From: Sphingobacteriaceae bacterium
Lineage (GTDB): Bacteria > Bacteroidota > Bacteroidia > Sphingobacteriales > Sphingobacteriaceae
Assembly (NCBI GenBank): GCA_947458775.1
Contig: CANGZX010000023.1
Location: forward strand, 1 to 8,253
Reading direction: 5' to 3'
Length of the DNA stretch: 8,253 bases
The notes under the pieces were generated by a model. It was given only the letters and a program-made list of their open reading frames with translations. It had not been told where the DNA came from and made no database searches. The first letter of the stretch is position 1; the number at the start of each line of letters is the position of its first letter. A program made the translations under genes and the position numbers. Of the stretch, positions 1 through 6,501 are shown one piece after another.

Positions 1-431
1 CCATCAATAATTTTTAGACTCGTATTAGCTGCCCCCGTTCTTTTATAAAGTGAAATTTCATCCACTGAATTTCCAAGGCGCACAAAATATCCAGTAATGT
101 TTACACTCTGTAAATTTTGTTGGTCCGAAATAAGATAAACATCCACATAATTTGTACTTGAGGTATTAAATTGCAGGTTGCACAAAAATTCCCAGGTACA
201 ATCGATAGCTAGAGAATTGGCAGTGCTCAAATAAAAATTACTATTGGGCACTACCGAGTTGGAGCGCAACTGATTGAGGTTAGGCAGCCCTGAAATGATA
301 AAATCGGCACCGCCATTGCTGCCAGTCCAAACTGGGGTACTTGTAAAATCACCGTCATTAAATTGTTCATTTACTTGCCCAAAAGCAGAATTGATGCACA
401 GCAGTGCTAAAAAGATTAAACTATTTTTCAT
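1..431 (-). CDS. Secreted surface protein, N-terminal part (3' end outside window)
   Basis: The reading frame runs open from an ATG at 431 to the left edge, giving 143 codons without a stop. The first 18 or so residues (MKNSLIFLALLCINSAFG, then Q) form a clean Sec signal peptide with cleavage expected just before or after the Gln. No lipobox cysteine is seen at the cleavage site. The mature part begins NEQFNDGDFTSTPVWTG and continues with a beta-rich segment containing NYVDVYLISDQ and ITGYFVRLGNSVDEISLYK. I recall this pattern from the N-terminal beta-sandwich of large Bacteroidota surface proteins, often with lamin-tail domains and type IX secretion tails; those later domains cannot be seen here. 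In-frame ATGs also occur at 443 and 452, but 431 puts the signal peptide at the very start. It is divergent from asd across a 58-bp A/T-rich gap. Coding and secretion are well supported; the family name is tentative. Confidence 0.8.
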   Translation of the reverse strand, partial: MKNSLIFLALLCINSAFGQVNEQFNDGDFTSTPVWTGSNGGADFIISGLPNLNQLRSNSVVPNSNFYLSTANSLAIDCTWEFLCNLQFNTSSTNYVDVYLISDQQNLQSVNITGYFVRLGNSVDEISLYKRTGAANTSLKIID

Positions 432-489
432 ATTTGTAAGCATTAAACGCATGAATTTACAAATAATTAAATAATTTAATTTAAAATTA
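432..489. promoter_or_regulatory. Divergent A/T-rich intergenic region (surface protein / asd)
   Basis: This 58-bp gap separates two genes read away from each other, so it or the adjacent coding edges must hold both promoters. It is almost wholly A and T just before the asd start (AAATAATTAAATAATTTAAT), typical of Bacteroidota leaders. No Shine-Dalgarno sequence is present. I found no -7 TAnnTTTG and -33 TTTG pair at acceptable spacing, so the promoters themselves are not located. Confidence 0.4.
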
Positions 490-1479
490 ATGAAAGTTGC
501 CGTAGTAGGTGCTACCGGTTTGGTAGGTACCGTTATGTTGAAAGTATTGGAAGAACGTAATTTCCCATTAACAGAATTACTGCCTGTTGCCTCTGCCAAG
601 AGTGCCGGTAAAACCATTCGTTTTAAGGGTAAAGACGTGAAGATACTCACCATTGATGAAGCTATTGCGGCTAAACCAGATATCGCCTTGTTTTCTGCAG
701 GCGGAGGCACCTCCTTAACCGAAGCCCCTCGTTTTGCCGAAGTTGGCACGGTGGTTATAGATAATTCATCGGCTTGGCGTATGGACCCGGATAAAAAACT
801 AGTGGTGCCAGAAGTAAATGCACATGTATTAACCAAACAAGATAAAATTATTGCCAACCCGAACTGCTCTACCATTCAAATGGTGGTTGTTTTAGAACCT
901 TTGCATATAAAATACGGCATTAAACGGGTGGTGGTTTCAACCTACCAATCGGTAACCGGAACGGGTGTAAAAGCCGTGGAACAATTGATGAACGAGCGTA
1001 AAGGCATATCGGGCGAAATGGCTTATCCGCATACCATCGATTTAAATGTAATTCCTCACATTGATGTATTTCTAGAAAATGGCTATACCAAAGAGGAAAT
1101 GAAAATGATTGTGGAGACCAAAAAAATTATGGGCGATGAGAATATTCAAGTAACCGCTACTACGGTACGTATTCCGGTAATGGGTGGCCACTCCGAATCG
1201 GTAAATATTGAGTTTGAAAAAGATTTTGATTTGGCCGAAGTACGCCAACTTTTAGCCCAAGAAGCAGGCATTGTTGTGGTAGATGATCCATCGAATTCAA
1301 AATACCCCATGCCTAAAGATGCCCATGAAAAAGATGAGGTATTTGTGGGTCGTATTCGTCGTGACGAATCTCAGGCAAATACCTTAAATCTGTGGATTGT
1401 GGCCGATAATTTGCGCAAAGGTGCGGCAACCAATGCTGTGCAAATTGCTGAGTATTTGGTGGCTAAAGGCTTAGTGTAA
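490..1479 (+). CDS. asd: Aspartate-semialdehyde dehydrogenase
   Basis: This 329-residue protein reduces aspartyl-4-phosphate with NADPH to aspartate 4-semialdehyde. That is the branch point to diaminopimelate and lysine, and to threonine, methionine and isoleucine; it acts in the cytoplasm. The N-terminal Rossmann motif GATGLVG is at residues 7-13. The catalytic cysteine is Cys126 within NPNCSTIQ. Other family landmarks are TYQSVTGTG (151-159, with Gln153), the substrate arginine Arg227 in VRIPV, the catalytic histidine His234 in GGHSES, and the NADP-side motif DNLRKGAATN (316-325). The length is normal for the family and all key residues are present. The ATG at 490 starts directly on the Rossmann strand MKVAVVGATG, so no other start is needed. 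A strong terminator follows within about 20 bp, so it is probably transcribed alone. Confidence 0.97.
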   Translation: MKVAVVGATGLVGTVMLKVLEERNFPLTELLPVASAKSAGKTIRFKGKDVKILTIDEAIAAKPDIALFSAGGGTSLTEAPRFAEVGTVVIDNSSAWRMDPDKKLVVPEVNAHVLTKQDKIIANPNCSTIQMVVVLEPLHIKYGIKRVVVSTYQSVTGTGVKAVEQLMNERKGISGEMAYPHTIDLNVIPHIDVFLENGYTKEEMKMIVETKKIMGDENIQVTATTVRIPVMGGHSESVNIEFEKDFDLAEVRQLLAQEAGIVVVDDPSNSKYPMPKDAHEKDEVFVGRIRRDESQANTLNLWIVADNLRKGAATNAVQIAEYLVAKGLV

Positions 1480-1500
1480 AAAGTATATATTAAAATTAGT

Positions 1501-1534
1501 AAGCCTTCCCGATAATTATCGGGAAGGCTTTTTT
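1501..1534 (+). terminator. Intrinsic terminator of asd (perfect 30-bp palindrome)
   Basis: Two 15-base arms, AAGCCTTCCCGATAA (1501-1515) and its exact reverse complement (1516-1530), abut with no mismatch. In RNA a few central A-U bases would open as the loop, leaving a long stem with a G/C-rich middle. The final TT of the right arm plus TTTT at 1531-1534 makes a six-T tract on the plus strand. There is no matching T tract for the minus strand, so it is oriented to end asd transcription. Confidence 0.9.
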
Positions 1535-1561
1535 CTTGCCATAATTTTTCTACTTTTAAGC

Positions 1562-2980
1562 ATGAGAAAAGTAGTTCTTTTGGTGCTAGCCTGTTGTTTG
1601 CCTACGCTTAGCCTTTTTGCACAAAGCGAATTGGCCAAAAAAATAGAACAAGCCTATACTCGTTTTGCTACCGATGAGCAAATGCAGTATGCCAGCATTT
1701 CGCTCACCGTGCTCGATGCTCAAACAGGCGAAGTGCTCTTTGTTAAAAACGAACAACAAGGCCTAGCCCCGGCATCTACTTTAAAAACCATTATGTCTGC
1801 TACCGCATTGTATTTGTTTGGCCCTAATTTTACCTACAAAACTAGTTTGGGCTATACGGGCAGCATTTCAAAAGAAGGGATCTTAAGCGGTGATATTATT
1901 ATTTTAGGCGGCGGCGACCCCAGCCTGGGTTCTTGGCGGTATAATCAAGGAACTTCGGCAGTACTAACGCAATGGCTAAACGCTATTAAGCAAGCAGGTA
2001 TTAAGCAAATACAAGGCAAAGTAGTAGGCTGCGATTCTTTGTATGGCGCTCAAACTACGCCCGATGGTTGGATTTGGCAAGACATGGGCAATTATTACGG
2101 AGCCGGAGCTACTTCCTTAAGTTGGCATGAAAATCAGTTAGATGTGTACCTAAAACCCGGTGCAAAGGTGGGTGATTTAGTAAAACTTACAAAAATTGAT
2201 CCGGCTTATCCCTACCTACAATTTATAAATGAGATAAAAAACGGCCCGGCCGGAAGTGGCGATAAAGTATATGCCTATGCGGCTCCCTACTCTTCGGTGG
2301 TGTATTTACGAGGAACCTATGGCATCGATTGGTTAAAACCCATTTCGCCGGCCATTCCCGATCCGGCATTTGATGCCGCTTACCGCTTAGCTGATACCTT
2401 ACGTACTGCAGGTATTGAAACAAGCGAAGCGCCCACTACCTGGCGTAGAATGCAGGAACTTAAACCAAGCACCTTGCCAAGCTATCAGGTACTACATACC
2501 ATAAACTCTCCAAAACTTACCGACTTGGTATTTTGGTTCAATAGGAAGAGTATTAATTTGTATGGCGAAAATTTGTTAAAAGCTTTGGCGCTTGATGCAG
2601 GCAAGCCAGCCGAAACCCAAGCAGGCGTTGAGGTGCTTAAAAATTTCTGGAAAAACAAACTAGCCATCGACCCAAACTCTTTAAACATTAGCGATGGAAG
2701 TGGCCTGTCGCCAGCCAATAGGGTAACTACCCTAAGCATGGCTAAAATATTGCAATCGCTAAAAAAAGAAACCTGGTTTGCTGCTTACTACGAAAGTTTG
2801 CCTACATACAATGGTATGAAAATGAAGAGTGGAAGTATTGCCGATGTATTGGCTTATGCAGGTTACCAACGCACTGCTGCCGGAAAAGAATTGGTTTTCT
2901 CCTTTATGGTAAATAATTACCATGGAAATACACCGTTGGCAAAAAAGAAAATGTATGTGCTCTTAGATCAGCTTAAATAA
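1562..2980 (+). CDS. dacB: D-alanyl-D-alanine carboxypeptidase/endopeptidase, PBP4 (peptidase S13) family
   Basis: This 472-residue exported penicillin-binding protein removes terminal D-Ala from peptidoglycan stem peptides and, in the family, also cuts D-Ala-meso-diaminopimelate cross-links in the periplasm. An N-terminal signal peptide (MRKVVLLVLACCLPTLSLFA, then Q21) directs export. The three active-site motifs of serine penicillin-recognising enzymes are present: SxxK as Ser72-Thr-Leu-Lys75 in APASTLKTIMSA, SxN as Ser330-Ile-Asn332 in NRKSINLYGENLL, and the KTG box as Lys422-Ser423-Gly424 in MKMKSGSI. The KSG variant is a conservative change. The long insert between SxxK and SxN, including GDIIILGGGDPSLGS (110-124), is typical of the S13 family and separates it from short low-molecular-weight PBPs. 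DGSGLSPANRV (378-388) is another family hallmark. The start is fixed by the signal peptide. It follows the asd terminator and converges on the permease gene with 5 bp between stops. Confidence 0.95.
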   Translation: MRKVVLLVLACCLPTLSLFAQSELAKKIEQAYTRFATDEQMQYASISLTVLDAQTGEVLFVKNEQQGLAPASTLKTIMSATALYLFGPNFTYKTSLGYTGSISKEGILSGDIIILGGGDPSLGSWRYNQGTSAVLTQWLNAIKQAGIKQIQGKVVGCDSLYGAQTTPDGWIWQDMGNYYGAGATSLSWHENQLDVYLKPGAKVGDLVKLTKIDPAYPYLQFINEIKNGPAGSGDKVYAYAAPYSSVVYLRGTYGIDWLKPISPAIPDPAFDAAYRLADTLRTAGIETSEAPTTWRRMQELKPSTLPSYQVLHTINSPKLTDLVFWFNRKSINLYGENLLKALALDAGKPAETQAGVEVLKNFWKNKLAIDPNSLNISDGSGLSPANRVTTLSMAKILQSLKKETWFAAYYESLPTYNGMKMKSGSIADVLAYAGYQRTAAGKELVFSFMVNNYHGNTPLAKKKMYVLLDQLK

Positions 2981-2990
2981 GCTGCTTATT
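2969..2990. terminator. Overlapping small palindromes between convergent genes, possible two-way terminator
   Basis: The dacB stop (2978-2980) and the permease stop (plus-strand TTA at 2986-2988) are separated by 5 bp. Two inverted repeats overlap here: CAGCTTA (2969-2975) with TAAGCTG (2978-2984), and AATAAGC (2976-2982) with GCTTATT (2984-2990). They share bases, so only one could form at a time. Neither has a T tract after it, so terminator function is weakly supported. Confidence 0.35.
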
Positions 2991-4218
2991 CGTAGCGAAG
3001 TGCCTCTACCGGATCTAGTTTAGAAGCTTTAGATGCCGGGTAAAAGCCCGATATCATGCCTACGCTTACGCAAATGATGACCCCCAAAATCATCCAAGCC
3101 CAAGGAATAATAAAGTTACCACCAAGTGCAATGGCTACCAAGTTGCCAATTAATATGCCCAAGAAAATACCGCTAAGCCCACCTAGCAAACAAATTACTA
3201 CAGCCTCCATTAAAAACTGACGGCGTATAACCATGGGGGTTGCACCCACCGCTTTGCGAATTCCAATTTCTCGGGTGCGTTCGGTTACCGAAACCAGCAT
3301 GATATTCATTAAGCCGATGGAGGCTCCTACGAGCGTAATAAAACCAATAATTATAGCGGCTAAGGTTACGTATTTTATATTGTCGAGTAGCGTTTGCGCA
3401 ATGGCATCGCTCTTCATAATTTCGAAATTATCATCATCCTGCGCACGTAATTTGCGGATGGTTCTAAAGGTTCCGGTGGCTTCGCCAACTGCATTTTCCA
3501 TTAAGGTGGGGTTGGTAACCATTACCGCAATGGTATAGGATGGATTGGGATTGGTTTGAATTTGTTTGGCTCTTAATAATGGAATAACACATACTTTATC
3601 GCCACCCATGCCCATGCTCGAACCTTTTTCGGCAAATACGCCAATAATGGTGAATTTGTTGTTTCCGATGGTAACCATGCGGTTTACCGGATCGGTATTT
3701 TTAAATAAACGAGTTTTTACTTCGTTACCAATAATAACTACGCTGCTGCCAAACTCTTGTTCGCCTTGCGAAAAATTACGCCCAGAGGCTAGTTTGTAGC
3801 CACCGGTAAATAAATAACTATCATCGGCACCTAAAATAAATAAGTTGGGGTTGGTTTTTTCGTTGCCGTATTTGGCTGTAGCAGCAAATGTAGCAAAGGT
3901 GTTTACCGAAATAATGGCCGGGTAATTAAACCTCGATTTAAAGGTAAGTGCCTCTTGGTACGTTATAGATTTGTATTGTTTTGGTCGAGAACCGTTTCCG
4001 CCAATTCGGATTCCAATACCGCGGTTACGAATGGTAAAGGAATTGGAACCCATGCTCGAGAAGGTATTGTTCAATGAGCTTTTAATAGCATCGATAGAAG
4101 TTAAAATACCTACCAAAGCCATCAAGCCAAAGGCAATAATAAGAGCCGTTAAAAAGGTACGTAGCTTGTTGCTCTTTACCGATTGCATGGCCACTTTTAC
4201 GTTCTCTAAATAATTCAT
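2986..4218 (-). CDS. MacB/FtsX-type ABC transporter permease
   Basis: This 410-residue inner-membrane protein has the four-helix layout of the MacB/LolC/FtsX (type VII) ABC superfamily. Helix 1 is at about 21-43. A large periplasmic MacB-type core domain follows at about 44-280. Three C-terminal helices lie near 283-311, 338-364 and 371-395. The cytoplasmic loop after helix 2 has the hallmark [15 protein letters not shown] (312-326), and the C-terminus ends with the equally typical [20 protein letters not shown] (391-410). Such proteins transmit ATP-driven conformational change across the membrane in macrolide or peptide efflux, lipoprotein release or cell-division control. Substrate cannot be read from this sequence. 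No ATP-binding cassette domain is fused and neither an ATPase nor a MacA-like adaptor lies in the window, so partners must be encoded elsewhere. The gene starts 22 bp beyond the U tract of the upstream carrier gene's terminator. Confidence 0.93.
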   Translation of the reverse strand: MNYLENVKVAMQSVKSNKLRTFLTALIIAFGLMALVGILTSIDAIKSSLNNTFSSMGSNSFTIRNRGIGIRIGGNGSRPKQYKSITYQEALTFKSRFNYPAIISVNTFATFAATAKYGNEKTNPNLFILGADDSYLFTGGYKLASGRNFSQGEQEFGSSVVIIGNEVKTRLFKNTDPVNRMVTIGNNKFTIIGVFAEKGSSMGMGGDKVCVIPLLRAKQIQTNPNPSYTIAVMVTNPTLMENAVGEATGTFRTIRKLRAQDDDNFEIMKSDAIAQTLLDNIKYVTLAAIIIGFITLVGASIGLMNIMLVSVTERTREIGIRKAVGATPMVIRRQFLMEAVVICLLGGLSGIFLGILIGNLVAIALGGNFIIPWAWMILGVIICVSVGMISGFYPASKASKLDPVEALRYE

Positions 4219-4234
4219 GGGTGTGTATTAAAAT

Positions 4235-4264
4235 AAAAAAATCCCGCATGTTTGACAGCGGGAT
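4235..4264 (-). terminator. Intrinsic terminator of the Fe-S carrier gene
   Basis: On the minus strand the arm ATCCCGC (plus 4264-4258), a 10-nt loop and the arm GCGGGAT (plus 4247-4241) form a perfect 7-bp stem. A T run follows, seen on the plus strand as AAAAAA at 4235-4240 plus the arm's terminal A. It lies 28 bp past the stop of the A-type carrier gene and just 22 bp before the permease ATG. It therefore either separates the two genes or attenuates read-through into the permease. Confidence 0.85.
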
Positions 4265-4291
4265 AGGGCTAAATGTTACAGCGACTATGGA

Positions 4292-4642
4292 TTAAACTGA
4301 AAAGGAAGTTCCGCAGCCACAGGTGCTAGCCGCATTGGGATTGTTAAATACAAAACCACGGGCATTTAAGCCTTGCTGATAATCTACTTGCATGCCGGCT
4401 AAATACAAGCCATGGGCTTTATTCATCAATACCCGAATGCCATCAATGTTAAATTCCTGATCGCCTTCTTTTACTTGATCAAATCCCAACACATAGTTCA
4501 TGCCTGAACAACCACCACCTTCTACGCCTACACGTAGGCCAAAATCGGGCGCAATTTCTTGTTGTTCTATTAACTTTTTTACTTCTGCTTTGGCGCCTTC
4601 TGTAAAACTAAGGGGCGCTTCTATCGTGGTTGTTGTACTCAT
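4292..4642 (-). CDS. A-type iron-sulfur cluster carrier (IscA/SufA/ErpA, HesB family)
   Basis: This 116-residue cytoplasmic protein belongs to the A-type carriers that receive Fe-S clusters from a scaffold and pass them to apo-enzymes. The three conserved cysteines are present: Cys45 in GGGCSGMNY, and Cys108 and Cys110 in the C-terminal TCGCGTSFSV. The length is normal for the family. I chose the ATG at 4642 (MSTTTTIEAPLSF). An in-frame ATG at 4684 would add 14 residues (MCAFKRIF...) that do not resemble the family, and it would place a perfect -7 promoter element (4660-4667) inside the gene. No suf or isc scaffold genes lie nearby, so this is a stand-alone carrier; IscA, SufA and ErpA cannot be told apart from one sequence. 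It is divergent from the mutase gene and ends in its own terminator. Confidence 0.94.
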   Translation of the reverse strand: MSTTTTIEAPLSFTEGAKAEVKKLIEQQEIAPDFGLRVGVEGGGCSGMNYVLGFDQVKEGDQEFNIDGIRVLMNKAHGLYLAGMQVDYQQGLNARGFVFNNPNAASTCGCGTSFSV

Positions 4643-4659
4643 CTTATTAAAATTATATA

Positions 4660-4685
4660 CAAATATACGCTTAAATGCACACAAA
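4660..4685 (-). promoter_or_regulatory. Candidate promoter of the Fe-S carrier gene
   Basis: On the minus strand TATATTTG (plus 4667-4660) matches the Bacteroidota -7 consensus TAnnTTTG exactly. It lies 17 bp before the ATG at 4642, giving a short leader. The nearest TTTG (plus 4685-4682) leaves a 14-bp spacer, shorter than the roughly 17-23 bp usually reported, so the upstream element is doubtful while the -7 match is good. Confidence 0.5.
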
Positions 4686-4739
4686 CCATTTTTGAATGTG
4701 CATTTTACAATTGCTAAACAATCGGGGTTTTTCTGATTT

Positions 4740-4767
4740 TTTGGCTAATTTTAACCAACAATTTTTG
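4740..4767 (+). promoter_or_regulatory. Weak candidate promoter of the mutase gene
   Basis: TTTG (4740-4743) and AATTTTTG (4760-4767, one mismatch to TAnnTTTG) are separated by 16 bp and would give a leader of roughly 12 nt to the ATG at 4786. An alternative -7, TAATTTTA (4746-4753), has no TTTG at proper spacing. In an A/T-rich gap such matches arise by chance, so support is low. Confidence 0.25.
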
Positions 4768-4785
4768 CAGCACGCAAACAGCTAC

Positions 4786-6333
4786 ATGGCCGAAAAAAAA
4801 CATACAACTACTTCTGGCATTTCTATTAAAGAAGTGTACACCACCGCAAAATCGAGTACAGAATTACCGGGCGAATTTCCCTTTACCCGAGGAATTCAAA
4901 AGGATATGTATCGGGGTAAAACCTGGACCATGCGCCAATACGCCGGTTTTTCTACTGCCGAAGAATCGAACAAGCGCTATCATTATTTATTAGCACAGGG
5001 TACCATGGGCCTTTCGGTTGCTTTTGATTTGCCCACGCAAATTGGCTACGATTCCGATCATGAGATGGCCGAAGGCGAAGTGGGTAAAGTAGGCGTTGCC
5101 ATCGATTCGCTCCGCGATATGGAGATTTTATTTGATGGGATTGATTTGCAAAAAATTACCACTTCCATGACCATTAATGCCACTGCTGCTATTTTGTTGA
5201 GCATGTATATTGCCGTGGCTAAAAAACAAGGTGCCGATTTAAAACAGATTTCGGGCACCATACAAAACGATATTTTGAAAGAATACGCCGCTCGGGGTAC
5301 CTATATTTATCCGCCTAAACCTTCTATGCGTTTGGTTACCGATGTGTTTGAGTTTTGCAGCCAAGAAGTGCCCAAGTGGAATACCATTTCTATTTCGGGC
5401 TATCACATTCGCGAAGCAGGTTCTACCGCGGTACAAGAGTTGGCCTTTACCTTGGCTAATGGCAAAGCCTATTTGCAAGCGGCCTTAGTTAAAGGGTTAG
5501 ATATCAATATTTTTGCCAAACGCTTATCCTTCTTTTTTAATTGCCACAATAATTTTTTCGAAGAAATTGCCAAGTTTAGAGCAGCCCGACGTATGTGGGC
5601 TCACATCACCAAAGAATTAGGAGCAACGGATCCGGGAGCGCAAAAATTACGTTTCCATACCCAAACGGGTGGTTCCACCTTAACGGCACAACAGCCTTTA
5701 AACAACGTGGTCAGAGTAGGGCAGCAGGCTTTGGCCGCTGTGTTGGGGGGCACCCAATCTTTACATACCAATGGTTACGACGAGGCGCTTTCTTTGCCTA
5801 CCGAGGCAGCAGCTAAAATAGCCTTGCGTACCCAACAAATTATTGCATTTGAAAGTGGCGTAACCGATACGGTTGATCCGTTGGCTGGTTCCTATTTTGT
5901 AGAAAGCCTAACCGATGAGGTAGAAGCTGCTGCCTGGAAATATATAGAAACCATTGATGCCATGGGTGGTTCGGTACATGCCATTGAGTCGGGCTATATG
6001 CAGCAAGAAATTGGCGATGCCGCCTACCGTTACCAGTTAGAATTGGAGCAGGGCGAACGTATTTTGGTGGGCGTAAATGCCTTTACTCAAGAAGAGCAGG
6101 TTGCTGGGGAAGTGTTCCGGGTAGACGATTCGATTCGTTTGGTACAGATAGAAAAATTGCAAAAACTGAAAGCCGAAAGAAATACACAAATCGTGAACAA
6201 CGCTCTAGCCGAATTGGCACGGGCTGCAGCCGGAACAGAAAACTTGGTTCCTCACATTTTAGCAGCGGTAGAAAGTTATGCAAGCTTGGGAGAAATTGCC
6301 GATGTGTTACGCAAAGAATTCGGAGAATACTAA
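4786..6333 (+). CDS. Methylmalonyl-CoA mutase-type large subunit, no B12-binding domain
   Basis: This 515-residue protein is the substrate-binding TIM-barrel half of a coenzyme-B12-dependent acyl-CoA mutase, the family that interconverts (R)-methylmalonyl-CoA and succinyl-CoA. Landmarks are [17 protein letters not shown] (46-62), [17 protein letters not shown] (75-91), [21 protein letters not shown] (157-177, given as key residues Gln160 and Arg170), and [12 protein letters not shown] (201-212). It aligns with the Propionibacterium enzyme at a constant offset of 37. Tyr52, Gln160, Arg170, Tyr206 and His207 thus match Tyr89, Gln197, Arg207, Tyr243 and His244. Tyr plus Arg fits a dicarboxylic substrate; isobutyryl-CoA mutase has Phe and Gln there. 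Ethylmalonyl-CoA mutase is not excluded. The protein ends at EFGEY, where fused mutases continue into the DxHxxG cobalamin domain, so a separate small subunit is required. The ATG at 4786 is preferred over 4696 because the extra 30 residues are not family-like. Confidence 0.93.
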   Translation: MAEKKHTTTSGISIKEVYTTAKSSTELPGEFPFTRGIQKDMYRGKTWTMRQYAGFSTAEESNKRYHYLLAQGTMGLSVAFDLPTQIGYDSDHEMAEGEVGKVGVAIDSLRDMEILFDGIDLQKITTSMTINATAAILLSMYIAVAKKQGADLKQISGTIQNDILKEYAARGTYIYPPKPSMRLVTDVFEFCSQEVPKWNTISISGYHIREAGSTAVQELAFTLANGKAYLQAALVKGLDINIFAKRLSFFFNCHNNFFEEIAKFRAARRMWAHITKELGATDPGAQKLRFHTQTGGSTLTAQQPLNNVVRVGQQALAAVLGGTQSLHTNGYDEALSLPTEAAAKIALRTQQIIAFESGVTDTVDPLAGSYFVESLTDEVEAAAWKYIETIDAMGGSVHAIESGYMQQEIGDAAYRYQLELEQGERILVGVNAFTQEEQVAGEVFRVDDSIRLVQIEKLQKLKAERNTQIVNNALAELARAAAGTENLVPHILAAVESYASLGEIADVLRKEFGEY

Positions 6334-6367
6334 CATTTTTTTGTGACCCTATTGGTGTTTAAACCCA

Positions 6368-6409
6368 TATTTTGAAATAAATGTTAATAAAATTCAAAAT
6401 AAGTTTTTT
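6368..6409 (+). terminator. A/T-rich inverted repeat with T tract, possible mutase terminator
   Basis: TATTTTGAA (6368-6376) and TTCAAAATA (6393-6401) are perfect 9-base arms around a 16-nt spacer, followed by TTTTTT at 6404-6409. The position, 35 bp past the mutase stop, suits a terminator. The stem has a single G-C pair, so it would be weak. A protein-binding operator upstream of dnaA is an equally possible reading. Confidence 0.3.
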
Positions 6410-6439
6410 ATATGATTTTTTTTTAGAATATTCGAGGTT

Positions 6440-6464
6440 CCAAAGGAGGTCAACAAATCTTTGG
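6440..6464 (+). promoter_or_regulatory. Strong Shine-Dalgarno sequence inside a small hairpin in the dnaA leader
   Basis: AAAGGAGGT (6442-6450) is complementary to the 16S rRNA 3' end over nine bases. It is too far (51 nt) from the likely dnaA ATG to place a ribosome there directly. The arms CCAAAG (6440-6445) and CTTTGG (6459-6464) are perfect reverse complements around a 13-nt loop. They would pair the AAAG part and leave GAGGT exposed in the loop. A TTG at 6461 lies 10 nt past the motif and opens a five-codon reading frame (LVYCL) ending at TAA 6476-6478; whether it is translated is unknown. Confidence 0.5.
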
Positions 6465-6501
6465 TCTATTGCTTGTAAATCACCTTATTAGAAATTTATA
6501 C

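Noticed and set aside
274..474. 66-codon plus-strand open frame before asd
   Set aside because: It is antisense to the signal peptide and first domain of the secreted protein on the minus strand, which has a far more convincing translation.
1480..2980. asd and dacB as one cell-wall operon
   Set aside because: A strong plus-strand terminator lies between them at 1501-1534, so cotranscription is unlikely despite the linked pathways.
2986..4218. Complete MacAB macrolide efflux system
   Set aside because: Only the permease domain is present; the N-terminal ATPase of true MacB and the MacA adaptor are missing, so a drug-efflux role is not supported.
4643..4684. Fourteen-residue N-terminal extension of the A-type carrier
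   Set aside because: The extension is not family-like and would place the TATATTTG promoter element inside the coding region.
4696..4785. Thirty-residue N-terminal extension of the mutase
   Set aside because: [12 protein letters not shown] and the following residues do not resemble mutase N-termini, and the region reads as a divergent promoter region. The ATG at 4786 begins a normal family start.
6334..6501. Replication origin next to dnaA
   Set aside because: I read both flanks of dnaA for the DnaA box TTATNCACA and its complement and saw none, nor an array of near matches. The gap is A/T-rich, which alone does not make an origin.
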